Source of the DNA: Tenrec ecaudatus | Lineage: Eukaryota; Chordata; Mammalia; Afrosoricida; Tenrecidae | DNA length: 64,000 nucleotides | NCBI RefSeq assembly: GCF_050624435.1 | Contig: NC_134538.1 | Location: forward strand, 125,656,937 to 125,720,936 | Direction of reading: 5' to 3' | Shown: piece after piece, positions 33,996 to 44,460 of the stretch | Layout: every line of letters begins with the position of its first letter | Position numbering within the stretch: the stretch's first letter is position 1 | The notes under the pieces: generated by a model | What the model saw: the letters and a program-made list of their open reading frames with translations, nothing else | Told to the model about the DNA's origin: nothing | Database searches by the model: none | Made by a program: the position numbers and the translations under genes

Positions 33996-36900
33996 TTACC
34001 TCAGGGGACTCATGTTGTACCTGTCCCTTTGGGTCTGGCTTACCTCGCTTAACATAATTCCTTCCAGCTCTTCCCATGAAATAACGTGTTTCATGTGCTC
34101 ATCGGTGCTTTTCAGTGCTGCATAATACTCCATTGTGTGTATGTGCCAAAGTTTGCTAATCCACTCGTCTATCGATGGAAACTTAGGCTGTTTCCAAGTC
34201 TTTGCTATTGTGAATTGTGCCGCAATAAACATTGGAGCGCATATGACTGGTCGTGTTTTATTTGCTGCTTCAACCGGGTATATGCCCAGTAGAGGGATGG
34301 CTGGGTCATAAGGTAGATCAATTTCCATTTTCTTTAGGTATCGCCAGATTGCTTTCCACAGTGGCTGTACAAATCTGCACGACCACCAGCTGTGGAGGAG
34401 GGTTCCTACTTCACCACAGCCCCTCCAACACTTGTTGCTCTCTGATTTACTGATCTGGGCTAGCCTCAGGGGTGTTAGGTGGTATCTCATGGTTGTTTTG
34501 ATTTGCATTTCTCTTATGGCAAGGGACTTCGAGCACTTTCTCATATATTTATTGGCCATATTGATCTCCTCTCTAGTGAAAGTTCTCATTTCTTTTGCCC
34601 ACTTCCTTAGGGGGTTAACTGTTTTCCTCTTTTTGCAGGTCACGATGGTGTTGTAGATTTTAGTAATGAGCCCTTTGTCTGACGTGTCATTACTAAAAAT
34701 CTTCTCCCAGTCTGTGGGTTGCCTTGTCACCCTCTTGGCAAAGTCTTTCGAGGTGCACAGGTGTTTTATTCTTATTAGATCCCATTTGTCGATTTCCAGA
34801 TCACCTGTGTGTGTCCCCTTCCCTGTTGCAGTGAGCCTATGTGCTCCCTGGGCCAGTGCTCTGAGATGAGCCCCGATTCCCTCCTTAATGGTCCTGATGG
34901 TTTGGGGTTTGACGTCTAGATCTGTGATCCACCTTGAGTGTATTCTTGTGCATGGGGTGAGGTAGACGTCTTGTTTCAACTTTCTACATGTGGATATCCA
35001 TTGTTTCCAGCACCACTTATTAAAGAGGGCATCTGCTTCCCACTTGACGTTTTTGGGACCCTTGTCGAAGATCAGTTGTCTATATGCTGATGATTTTACT
35101 CCTGGGCTTTCTATTCTTTTCCACTGGTCTGAGTGTCTATCATTGTGCCAGTACCATGCTGTTTTGACCACTGTAGCTGTGTAGTAGGCATTAAAATCAG
35201 GTAGGGCGAGTCCTCCAATTGTGTCCTTCTTCTTGAGGAGTTCTCTGCTAATTCTGGGTTTCTTCCCTCTCCATATGAAGTTGGTGGTCAGTTTTTCCAA
35301 TTCTTTGAAGAAGGTTGATGGTAATTGGATTGGTATAGCATTGAACTTGTAGAGTGCTTTAGGAAGAACTGTCATCTTTACTATGTTCAGCCTACCTAAC
35401 CATGAGCAGGGGAGGGTCATCCATTTGTGAAGGTCACTTTTGGTTTCCTGTAATAGGGTTTTATAATTATGCTTATAAAGGTCTTTAGTATTTTTTGTTA
35501 AATATATTCCTAGGTATTTCAGTTTGTTCTTGGCTACTGTGAAGGGTACTTCCCTCTTAATCGCCTCTTCCATGGCCCTGTCCGATGTGTATAGAAACCC
35601 TACCGACTTCTGTTTATTGATCTTGTATCCTGCTACTCTTCCGTATTCCTCTATTGCTGTAAGTATTCCAACTGTGGAGTTTTGGGGGTCTTCAATGTAT
35701 AGGATCATGTCATCTGCAAATAACGATAGTTTCACCTCCTCCTCTCCCAACTGGATCCCTTTGATGTCCTTCCGCTGTCTTATGTTGTTAGCCAGAACCT
35801 CCAAAACGATATTGAATAGAAGAGGGGACAGGGGGCATCCTTGTCTTGTACCCTTTTTCAGTGGTATTGTTCTTGTCTTTTCTCCATTGACTATGATGTT
35901 GGCTGTTGGTCTTTCATAGATAGCTTGTATGAGCTTGAGGAACTTACCTTCCAATCCTATCTTCATGAGTGTTTTGATTAGGAATGGGTGCTGGATGTTG
36001 TCAAATGCTTTTTCTGCATCTATGGATATTATCATATGGTTTTTATCCTTTTTCTTCTCGATGTGGTGTATGATATTGATGGATTTTCGGATGTTAAACC
36101 ATCCCTGCATCGCTGGGATGAATCCTACTTGGTCGTGGTGAATGATATGTCTGATGTTCCTTTGTATTCTATTGGCCAATATTTTGTTAAGGATTTTTGC
36201 ATCTATGTTCATTAGAGATATTGGTCTATAATTCTCTACACCTGTGGGGTCTTTTCCCTGTTTGGGTATCAAAGTAATGCTGGCTTCGTAAAATGAGTTT
36301 GGGAGCTTGCCGTTCTTTTCTATGTTATGGAATACTTTGTGGAGGATCGGTGTCAGCTCTTCCCTGAATGTTTGGTAAAATTCTGCTGTGTAGCCATCTG
36401 GCCCTGGGGCCTTTTTCCTTGGTAGGTTTTTGATGACACTCTCTATTTCTTCCTTCGCTATGGGTTTGTTGAGGTTCTTGATCTCTGTCTCAGATAATCT
36501 AGGGATAGATTGTTTTTCTAAATATTTATCCATGTCTTCCAGGTTTCTGAATTCATTAGAATACAAACCTTCATAGTACTTTGTGATTATCCTTTTTATC
36601 TCATTGGGGTCTGTTGTTATTGCCCCCGATTCATCCCTCATCCTGGCTATTGATGATTGTTCCTTTCTATCTTTGGTAAGCTTTGCCAGGGGAGTGTCAA
36701 TTTTATTAATTCGTTCATAAAACCAGCTTCTAGTTGCGTTAATCCTTTGCATTGTTCTTTTGTCTTCCCACTGGTTTAACTCCGCCCTGATTTTTATTAT
36801 TTCTTTTCTCTTGCTATTGGAGGGGTAGTTCTGTTGACTCTGTTCTAGTTGTTGGAGGTTTTGTGTTAACATATCTGTCATACGCCTTTCTTCTTTTTTC

Positions 36901-37817
36901 ATATATGCATTCAGTGATATCAAGCTACCTCTGATAACTGCCTTTGCAGTGTCCCATAAGTTTTGATATGTTGTATGCTCGTTCTCATTAGTTTCTAGAA
37001 ACTTCCTGATATCCTCTCTGATCTGGACCTTAACCCATTCATGTCGCAGGAGATTGTTGTTTATTCTCCAATTGGTGGCCCTTGCTTTTCTGGGTGCCCT
37101 CCTATTAATCTCCAGCTTTATGGCATGGTGGTCTGAGAAAGACGTCTGGATAATATCTATGTGTTTGAATTTACTCAGGCTGGCCTTGTGTCCCAGCATG
37201 TGATCTATTCTTGAGAAAGATCCGTGTGGATTGGAGAAGAATGTGAAACCTTTTGCTTTTGGATGAAAGGCTCTATAGATGTCTATCAGGCCCTGTTGCC
37301 TAATTACATTGTTTAGCTCTCTGGCCTCTTTGCTGAGCTTCTTTCCCTGTGACCTGTCTTTCTCTGATAGTGGAGTGTTGAAGTCCCCCACTATTATTGT
37401 TGTTTCCGTGATTTCTTCTGTCATTTTTTTAATAGTTTGTTTGATGAAATTTGCCGCGCCATTATTAGGTGCGTAAATATTCAGTATGCTAAGTGCTTCC
37501 TGGTTTACTGAGCCTTTGAGCATTATGTAATGTCCCTCTTTGTCTCTTTTTATGTTTTGGATCTTGAGATCCATTTTGTCGGAGATTAAGATAGCCACTC
37601 CTGCCTTCTTGGAGTTACCATTTGCTTGGTAAACTTTCTGCCAGCCCTTTATTCTCAGCATATGCTTGTCTGCTCGCTTAAGGTGTATCTCTTGCAGGCA
37701 GCAGATTGATGGGTTATGTTTTCTAATCCAATCCTCCAGCCTCTTTCTTTTAACATATGAATTGAGCCCATTTGTATTCAGAGTGATTATTACAATCTCT
37801 GGCTTCATGGTTGCCAT
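33996..37817 (-). CDS. LINE-1 ORF2 protein (endonuclease / reverse transcriptase), intact
   Basis: Uninterrupted 1273-aa ORF, close to the roughly 1275 aa usual for mammalian L1 ORF2p, which nicks target DNA and reverse-transcribes the L1 RNA there. The N-terminal apurinic-type endonuclease shows N14 in 'TLNTNGLN', E43 in 'CCLQEIHL', D145 and N147 in 'GDFNTPLS', and a 'RIDHMLG' and 'SDHHAIKLE' pair supplying D205 and H230. The reverse transcriptase includes '[14 protein letters not shown]', '[13 protein letters not shown]', '[14 protein letters not shown]' and the catalytic '[15 protein letters not shown]' near residue 700. The cysteine-rich C-terminus reads '[18 protein letters not shown]'. 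The start is the first ATG, 42 nt after ORF1. It looks catalytically competent, though activity is inferred. Confidence 0.95.
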   Translation of the reverse strand: MATMKPEIVIITLNTNGLNSYVKRKRLEDWIRKHNPSICCLQEIHLKRADKHMLRIKGWQKVYQANGNSKKAGVAILISDKMDLKIQNIKRDKEGHYIMLKGSVNQEALSILNIYAPNNGAANFIKQTIKKMTEEITETTIIVGDFNTPLSEKDRSQGKKLSKEARELNNVIRQQGLIDIYRAFHPKAKGFTFFSNPHGSFSRIDHMLGHKASLSKFKHIDIIQTSFSDHHAIKLEINRRAPRKARATNWRINNNLLRHEWVKVQIREDIRKFLETNENEHTTYQNLWDTAKAVIRGSLISLNAYMKKEERRMTDMLTQNLQQLEQSQQNYPSNSKRKEIIKIRAELNQWEDKRTMQRINATRSWFYERINKIDTPLAKLTKDRKEQSSIARMRDESGAITTDPNEIKRIITKYYEGLYSNEFRNLEDMDKYLEKQSIPRLSETEIKNLNKPIAKEEIESVIKNLPRKKAPGPDGYTAEFYQTFREELTPILHKVFHNIEKNGKLPNSFYEASITLIPKQGKDPTGVENYRPISLMNIDAKILNKILANRIQRNIRHIIHHDQVGFIPAMQGWFNIRKSINIIHHIEKKKDKNHMIISIDAEKAFDNIQHPFLIKTLMKIGLEGKFLKLIQAIYERPTANIIVNGEKTRTIPLKKGTRQGCPLSPLLFNIVLEVLANNIRQRKDIKGIQLGEEEVKLSLFADDMILYIEDPQNSTVGILTAIEEYGRVAGYKINKQKSVGFLYTSDRAMEEAIKREVPFTVAKNKLKYLGIYLTKNTKDLYKHNYKTLLQETKSDLHKWMTLPCSWLGRLNIVKMTVLPKALYKFNAIPIQLPSTFFKELEKLTTNFIWRGKKPRISRELLKKKDTIGGLALPDFNAYYTATVVKTAWYWHNDRHSDQWKRIESPGVKSSAYRQLIFDKGPKNVKWEADALFNKWCWKQWISTCRKLKQDVYLTPCTRIHSRWITDLDVKPQTIRTIKEGIGAHLRALAQGAHRLTATGKGTHTGDLEIDKWDLIRIKHLCTSKDFAKRVTRQPTDWEKIFSNDTSDKGLITKIYNTIVTCKKRKTVNPLRKWAKEMRTFTREEINMANKYMRKCSKSLAIREMQIKTTMRYHLTPLRLAQISKSESNKCWRGCGEVGTLLHSWWSCRFVQPLWKAIWRYLKKMEIDLPYDPAIPLLGIYPVEAANKTRPVICAPMFIAAQFTIAKTWKQPKFPSIDEWISKLWHIHTMEYYAALKSTDEHMKHVISWEELEGIMLSEVSQTQRDRYNMSPLR

Positions 37818-37859
37818 ATTCTGTTTTGTGTTTTGGGTCTTTGCCTATCTTCCTTCATA

Positions 37860-38987
37860 TCAGTGTACTGCGTTTGAGTGGAGGGTTTCTATCCTGTCCT
37901 CTTTTCCATCTGAGACCGTGTTGTCCTGGTACGTATTGCTGGCATGTTGGCTTCTAGATGGAGATGGGCTATATGGTGGTCTCCTGGTGGTTCTAGTTGG
38001 AGCTTGATCCTCTGGCCATAGTGAGTCAGCCAGTATGTTCCGCAGGGTCGGGTGACTTGCAGTATATTTTTTGAGTTCTTCCTTGTCCTGGAAGACCCTT
38101 ATCTTACCCTCTATCTTAATGGATAACTTGGCAGGGTATAGGATTCTGGGGGAGGCATTTTTATCTTTCAGTTTTTGGAAGATGTTGCTCCATTCTCTCC
38201 TCCTCTTCATGGTTTCTGCTGATAAGTCTGAGCATATTCTTACCTGTGCTCCTTTGTATGTGGCTGTCTTCCTTTCTCTTGATGCTCGTAGAATTTTCTC
38301 TTTTTCCTCTAAGTTGGATAATTTTACAATTATATGTCTTGGCGTGTTCTTCTTGGTGTTTAGCTTAGCCGGCGTCCTCTCTGCTTCCTATATGAGAGTC
38401 AAATTCTCCTTTGTTAGGTTGGGGAAATTTTCTTCCAGAAATTCCTTTGCTATCTTTGCAGTCGATTTGTGTGTTATGTTGTGTTCCGGTAGACCGATTA
38501 TTCGAATATTATTCCTCTTCATAGCATCTGTCATTGATCTCAGGCTGTCTTCTGTTTCTTTAATTTTCCTATCTGATTGTTTTTCTCGCTTGCTTCGTTT
38601 GGTTTGAGCGTCCTCGAGTTCACTGATACGGTTCTCAGTCTCCTCAAGCCTAGATATAGCTTCTGTGACCTTTTGTGTGGCCTCTGCTACCTCCTCTGTT
38701 AGTTTCTGCAGTTCCTTTTGGTGGATAGTATTCATCCCCTCTATTGTGGACTTCATCCCCTCTATTGTGCATTTCATCCCCTCTATCGTTGCATCCTTAT
38801 TTTGGTTTGCTTCTCTTAGCTCCTGTATTACTGCAAGCAGAGTTCTGAAGATTTCCTTTTGTGGCTGATCTATATCTGTTTCTTCTATGAGTGACGTTAG
38901 GTCTGTTAAAGTGCCTCGTTTCTCTGATTTTTTTGTTGGGAGTGATGTGGTCTGTTGATTTTTCCTTGATCCTTTCATAGGCCCCAT
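37860..38987 (-). pseudogene. LINE-1 ORF1 (RNA-binding protein) with one internal stop
   Basis: Reading frame of 375 codons broken by a single TAG at codon 200 (38388-38390); both halves are in the same frame, with no indel. ORF1p normally forms a trimeric RNA-binding chaperone around L1 RNA. The first half (199 aa) has a basic N-terminus, a long coiled coil containing three heptad repeats 'TIEGMKx' (residues about 66-86), and the start of the RRM with 'NIRIIGLPEHN'. The second half holds the rest of the RRM ('PRHIIVKLS') and the C-terminal domain with 'RILYPAKLSIKIEGK'. In related ORF1 proteins the stop position is commonly Gln before 'EA.RTP', so CAG to TAG is likely. The truncated product would lack most RNA-binding surface. 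Confidence 0.9.
38731..38793 (-). repeat. three 21-bp units coding heptads in ORF1 coiled coil
   Basis: Units 38731-38751, 38752-38772 and 38773-38793 each begin 'ttcatcccctctat' on the plus strand and encode consecutive TIEGM-type heptads in register with the coiled coil. Confidence 0.85.
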
Positions 38988-40215
38988 GCTTCTGGGAGAC
39001 AGGAGTAACCTTATTGTGTGGAGGCTCAGGCCACTGTGCCGTCTCCTGGGGTGGCTGGGGCGGGCTGCGGCAGGCTTAGGGCTGGCACTGGGGACCCCAC
39101 AGGGCCCCCAGGTGGTGAGAGCTGGCTGGAGCTCACTGACGGCTCCTCAGGGACTGCAAAGCCAAGTCCCAGGCTCCATTGCAGGTGGAATGTTTGATCT
39201 GCCCGGGCTGTGAGCGGGCGCGGGGAGGCCCCTCGGACAGCTGTGCAGACAGCGGCGCGACACTGCAGGGAACAATGGTGTTCGCCCTCCGCCCCGCTCT
39301 GAGCTCAGAACCCCGCGGACCGTAGTGGCTTGGCGCGAAACCACAGGGGGTAATGGCGCCGGCAAAGGAGGCTTGGCGCGAAACCGCAGGGGGCAATGGC
39401 TCCCTTCCTCCGCTCAGGCTCAGAGTCGCCGCCGCCGGGGTCCCCGCAGCACCCTGGGGAGGGCACCTACTCTTGTGCCTTGCGCAGGGAGGGGCCCTTG
39501 GCGGGCAGATTCAGCAGCGCGGGCTGCGGCGCTCCGCGGAAGCTCAGGGTCCGGGACAGGCGCGGGTTGGGCTATGGCTCCTGTTGGCGGGAAGTGCTCA
39601 GCGCAGGGTCCCGTCCAGGAGTGGAGCTGGCGCTAGGTTGCCAGGGGCGGGAGGGGGTGGGCGGGGGTGGGAGGCCGGCGCACGGAGGGCAGGTGGAGAG
39701 GTTCGCGGCAGCGGTGCGGGTGGATGGTCCCCCGTGGGTGTCGCCAGACAACCTGCGGGTCCGCTCCCCTGAGCTTGGATGAATGGAGGGAGGGACGCGG
39801 GCCCGAGGGCAGATCACTGCCCTGCGGGGAGAGGGGAACCGCGGGAGAGGAAAGCTTCTCTCCCAGTGGGGATCCGCGAGTGGGCCACTGGTGTAGGGGA
39901 GCGTGACCTGCTGCGCCTATCTAGGCAGGGCAGGCAAGCGGCTCTGGGCTGGGGTCCGGTTTGGGGATGGAGCCTAGGCTGGTCGCCAGTGAGCTCACGG
40001 CAGCTTAGTGACCAGAGATGTCCCACGAGTCCGGTCCTCTTTCACCTAGACCCCTGCTCAGGACAAATACGTGGGGTGGGACTGGGGTGCTGTCCCAGGG
40101 GGAATATTTCACTCACCAGACTCTTACTATTCAGCTACCTGGTCGCCAATCCCGCTTTGTTTGGAGGAGTTCTCAGAGTATGCGGGTGTCCCTGTCGGCC
40201 ATCTTCCCGGACCCC
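38988..40215 (-). promoter_or_regulatory. L1 5' UTR, CpG-rich internal promoter
   Basis: Very GC- and CpG-rich, unlike the AT-rich surroundings, and ending in the first bases of the element. L1 5' UTRs carry an internal RNA polymerase II promoter. A short tandem segment with a period of 43 bp occurs at 39327-39400 ('ggcttggcgcgaaacc' repeated). Open frames on the plus strand here are a by-product of the GC content. Confidence 0.8.
40196..40205 (-). promoter_or_regulatory. YY1-like site at L1 start
   Basis: AAGATGGCCG on the minus strand, about 11 bases from the element's first base. It matches the core of the YY1 site that positions transcription initiation in other mammalian L1s. Confidence 0.75.
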
Positions 40216-40230
40216 CTGGTCTCTTTCTTT
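40216..40230. repeat. right target-site duplication of full-length L1
   Basis: Identical to 31234-31248 over 15 bases. Confidence 0.85.
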
Positions 40231-40389
40231 ATATTGTTCATTCCTTAAAGAATTTGGGCATCCTTCAGTTTCTCATACTCTTCATTCTGCTTGATGGTGG
40301 GAGCAATGCCGTTCTTCTGGGGTCCTACCTTTATGCTTGGGGGCTGCAGATAAAGTCCATGAGAAGTTCCCTAACTACATGCCTTGCTT

Positions 40390-40610
40390 TTTATGTTCTT
40401 GAGATGTTGACGTTTTCTATACATTGTAGAGATTAGTACCTTGTCCAATATGCAATTGTCAAAGACAGTTTCCCAATCTGTGGCTTCTCTTTTTACTTTT
40501 GGTGAAACCTTTTGCTGCACACACGAGTCTAACTTTTAAGAGGTCCCAGTCACCTAGTTTATCTTCTACTGGTTGTCTTTTCACTTATACTTCGTAGTAT
40601 ACTTCTATCA
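40390..40610 (-). mobile_element. old L1 ORF2 fragment
   Basis: Blocks 'tagtaccttgtccaatatgc' and 'gtttcccaatctgtggcttc' are the reverse of the ORF2 C-terminal region (compare 34665-34745 in the full-length L1). It is probably continuous with 42170-44460, separated by later insertions. 40231-40389 may also belong to it. Confidence 0.6.
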
Positions 40611-40894
40611 CCTATTAAATCTCTTAGCTTTTGGTATTAACAAACAAAATGGTATTATTTCACAGTTTAGAAGGCTAGAAGTCTGAGGAGAACTCTTTCT
40701 CCCACTGTCAGCTCTGGGGAAAGGTCCTTGGGTCTGTTTAACAACCATGGGCTTCCGCCCTCTTGGGAATCGCCATGGGTCTTGGTTTATGGGGTTTAGA
40801 GTGTGCAAAACCTGGTTACAGGACTGGCTCTTCATTCTTGATGGTAGTAGGTCTCTCAATATCTGCTTGCTTTTCTCTCCTTTTATTTCTCTCT

Positions 40895-41575
40895 CTTTTT
40901 CTTAAACTTTTTAAAATTATGTATTAACTAAAGGTTTACAGAGAAGATGATAGTTTTACATCCAACAATTCATACAAATTCTCATTCGATTCATACATTG
41001 TAACTCCCTCAATGTACTTATTCCACTTCCTCTCTCTGTTTCTAATTTTGGTAGTCTTTCTTCTTTCCTAACCTTCTGACTTTTGCCATTCAATCAGTGC
41101 TGCCCTTTTGGTTTTTAAATGGTTGATTTTTCAAACTTCAAGGTGAGTTCATTTCCAGACCTGAAGGGTAAAGGTCATAGTCTTGGGGCCCCACCAATCT
41201 CTGTCCGGCCGGTGAGCCTGGTGTCTTGTCCACTTTCCTCCCACTCGATCCAGGATCTCAAGTGATCCTTTTCAGAGCAGTTGATCATGGTAGCCAGGCA
41301 TCATCTGGTTCTTCTGATCTCAAGGTTATGGATGCTGATGTCTGTGTGATTCATTAATCCACGGAACTTATTGTTGCTGTGCACCTTCCAACTTCTGTCA
41401 CTCTTCTTCGTGGCAGGACAAGAACAATAGTTGCCCTTTGATGGCTGGTCGTGAACTTTTAAGTTTCTAGTCACTACTCACTGGATTAGAATGGAGACTA
41501 ATATCTGTGTGGACTATGTGATGTCAGTGGACTATGATCCTGATCTCTCAGGCCCAGAGACCTGTTAAAACTAAA
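40895..41575 (-). mobile_element. second-family L1 3' UTR
   Basis: Begins with a reversed terminus ('attaactaaaggtttacag', 'caacaattcatacaaattc') and continues with 'gatccaggatctcaagtg', 'tcagagcagttgatcatgg' and 'taatccacggaacttattg'. These are matched by 56440-56820 and 57015-57420. Confidence 0.65.
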
Positions 41576-42152
41576 AACCTACTGCTATTGAATCAATTCT
41601 GACTCAGAGTGCCCCATTGGACTGATTCAAACTGCCCCAGTGAGTTGTACAATCATCACCATAATCAGTTCCAGAACATTTCCTTCCCTCTTGTATCTGT
41701 TATTAGCTTTCCATCTCCCTCCCACCTTCCCTCCTGCCCTGTGTCCTCAATAAACCCTTAATCCAGTTACTATATCCATAGACACCCATCCAGGACTTTA
41801 TATACTGGAAACCATATAAACAACAACAACCATAATAAAACAGAAGGAAAAACCCAATTGAGAAAAAAAGCAGGAAGTATTAAAAACTAGCACAACTTTT
41901 AACAGGTCAAAAGGGATTAACAAATGATCAGCTATCACATTTTAACCTAATTACATCTGCCTTGATCAAGTTTTCAGTACTCTCTGTTCCATGGCCAGGC
42001 TATGCACATCCCCCGACTAAGTCAGAGATGATTCATCAGAAGCCTAATCTTTACAGGTGTACAAAGCCTCCTGTTTCTCCCACAGGGTGTGGCTGGTGTG
42101 TTTGAACTGTGGACCTTGTCGTTAGCAGCCCAATTCAGGAATCCCTGCACCA
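41576..42152 (-). mobile_element. AfroSINE split by an old L1 3' end
   Basis: A reversed SINE tail (41576-41645, 'ctactgctattgaatcaatt') and a reversed head/middle (42030-42152, 'tgtttgaactgtggaccttg', 'aggaatccctgcaccac') flank a block at 41646-42029 resembling an L1 3' UTR ('acaatcatcaccataatcag'). Confidence 0.65.
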
Positions 42153-42169
42153 CGAATGGTCATGTTAGG

Positions 42170-44460
42170 ACCTCTAATTTTGTACCTTTTTGTCACTGAT
42201 GGATTTTATAGTTGTAGGTTTAACATTTAGTTCTTTGATCCATATTGAATACATTTTTGTATAAGGTATACATGTGGGTCCTTTTTCATTTTCCGGCAAA
42301 TAAATATCCAGTTTTGCCAGCACCATTTGCTAAAGAGGCAATCTCTTCCCCAATTAATATATCTTGGTCTTTTGTCAAAGTCAGCTGGATTTTTAATTCT
42401 GTTCCTTTACTCTATGTGTCTGTCATGGTACCAGGACCATACTCTGGCTGTATTAGGTTTTTATATCAGGAAGTATGAGGCTTCCTACTTTAGAAGTACC
42501 AGGTTTCTTTCTTTTTCGTATAAAATTGGTGATTTGTTTTTCTGCCTCTTTAAAAAAAATGTTGCTGAAATGTGGGCTGGGATTGCATTATATCTCAGTC
42601 CATACTGTAGATCATTATGGTTAGTAATGACATTTTCAAGTGTTAAAATCTTTCTATCCATGAGCATTCTCTAGTCTTCTGTTTATGTAGGTCTCTTTTG
42701 TTATCTCATGGTGGTGTTTTGTAGTTTCTTTCTGTAAGTCTTTTTTCCTATGGTTAGACATTTTTCCCCCTAAGCATTTAATATTTTGGGTGACTATTGT
42801 AAATGGTATTGTTTTTCTGATGTCCCTTCACAGTTCTGTTTGGTAATGCAAGGGAATGGAACTAATTTTGTATGATGACCTTGTAACCTGCCACTTTGCT
42901 GAATTTTCCAATTCCAATAATTTTCTCGTTGAATATTTGGGACTTTCTATGTATAGGATCTTATAATCGACAATGGAGCTTTATTCCTTCTTTGCCACTT
43001 TGGATGCCTTTGTTTTCTTTTTCTTGCCTTTTTCAGCTGGCTAAGACTTCTAGCGTGATATTGAATCAGAGTAGTGATAAAGGGAGTACTTATCTGGTTG
43101 ACACTCACAAGCGGGATGCTTTAGTGGCTCACAATTGACAGTAATGTTGGCCACTGGTTATTTATAAATGCCCTTAATTACGCTGAAGAATTCCTATTTT
43201 ATTGAGTGGTTTTGTTCGGCGTGGGTTTTGTCAAGTGTCTTTTGTACATCAATAGGATCGCAAATCAATATGACCACGTGGTTCTTTCCCTTTGTTTTAT
43301 ATTTGGAGTCGGTTATATTGGTTGTTTTTCTAATGTTCACGTATTCTTGCATTCCCTGGTATGAATCCTACATCATCAGAATGTCAGTTTTGGATATATT
43401 GTTGGATTCCATTGGCTAAATTTTTAAAAATAAATCATTTAGTGGGACAATTTTTGTGTCTAAGTTTATGAAGGATATTGGTCTATAATTTCCTTTTTAT
43501 GTTGTTTTTGGTATCAGAGTTATGCTCACTTCATAAAATAAATTTGTGAGTATTTAATCTTCTCCTGTACTATGGAAGAATTTGAATAAAATTAGTGTCT
43601 GTTCTTCTTTGAAAGTTTGGGTGAACTTGTCCAGACCCAGATTTTTGTTGGTGTTATTGTTGCTATTCTTGGTAGTTTTAAAAATTCTTGATTAATTTCT
43701 TATTTTGTTATAACTCACTGTCATTGAGTATAGGATAGGGCAGAAGTGACCCTGTGGCTTTCTAAGACTGTAACTCTATGGGAATAGAAAGCCTTGTCTT
43801 CCATCTGCGGAGTGGCTGGTCATTTTGAACTGCTGACCTTGCATTAAGCAGCTGAATGCATAACCACTATGGTAACCAGGGCTCCTGCTCAAATTTCCCA
43901 GGGCAGTCCATTTTAGTTTAGGTAGGTAGTTTGTTTCTAGAAATGTATCCATTTCTCCTAGGTTTTCAAATTCCTTGGAGAACAGCTGTTCATAGTATTC
44001 TGTTGTTATTCTTTTTGTTTCAATTGGTTCTGCTGTGGTTATTGCTCATTCCATTTTTAAAATTCACATTATTTGTAACTTTTGTTTACTTTTGTTAGAT
44101 TTGTCAATGTTTTGTAAGTTTTATTCATCATTTCAAAGAACCAACTTCTAGTATTGTTGATTTTTTTCTTGCTGATTTATTTCTGCTGTATCTATATTAT
44201 AGCTTTTTCTCTGGTGACTATAAATTTATTATTATTATTTTGCTCTTTTTAAAATTGTTGGTGTGGTTGGGCTAAGGTGTTAATTTTGGTTCTTTCTTCT
44301 TTTCTGATATATGCTATAACACTGGTTTTAGTGCATTCCAAAGGCTTTGCTTTTTTGCGTTTTCATTCTTGTTTGATTCAAGACATTTTTTTCAGTTTTT
44401 CACTTATTTCCTTACCAGTAATTTTCAAACAGAATGGTATTCAATTTCCATGTTTTTTTT
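42170..44460 (-). pseudogene. degraded old L1 ORF2
   Basis: The reverse strand follows ORF2 order with heavy decay. Blocks correspond to the full-length copy at 34900-37000, for example 'ttccagcaccatttgctaaag'-like and 'gtctataatttcctttt' versus the equivalent sites there. Stops, frameshifts and an AfroSINE insertion (43712-43893) break it. It belongs to an older subfamily. Confidence 0.65.
43712..43893 (-). mobile_element. AfroSINE
   Basis: Reversed tail 'aactcactgtcattgagta', middle 'gggaatagaaagccttgtc' and head 'taaccagggctcctgctc' are in order, inserted in the old L1 ORF2. Confidence 0.8.

Larger units (their letters stand above)
31249..40215 (-). mobile_element. full-length LINE-1 retrotransposon, 8.97 kb
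   Basis: Full-length autonomous-type LINE with perfect 15-bp target duplications. In element order: CpG-rich 5' UTR 40215-38988 (1228 bp), ORF1 38987-37860, a 42-nt spacer, ORF2 37817-33996, and 3' UTR plus A-rich tail 33995-31249 (about 2.75 kb). It is longer than the usual 6-7 kb mammalian L1 because of the 3' UTR. Retained CpGs in the 5' UTR, the perfect duplication and the open ORF2 all indicate a recent insertion. One nonsense codon in ORF1 is the only coding lesion I can see. The tail is impure, with two consecutive 3'-end modules. Confidence 0.95.

Noticed and set aside
38071..38607. 178-codon plus-strand frame
   Set aside because: Antisense to L1 ORF1; composition is the shadow of the coding strand.
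39325..40294. Several GC-rich open frames and a CpG-island-like block suggesting a gene promoter
   Set aside because: The block is the L1 5' UTR, bounded by the element's 5' end and target duplication. The long frames follow from high GC content.
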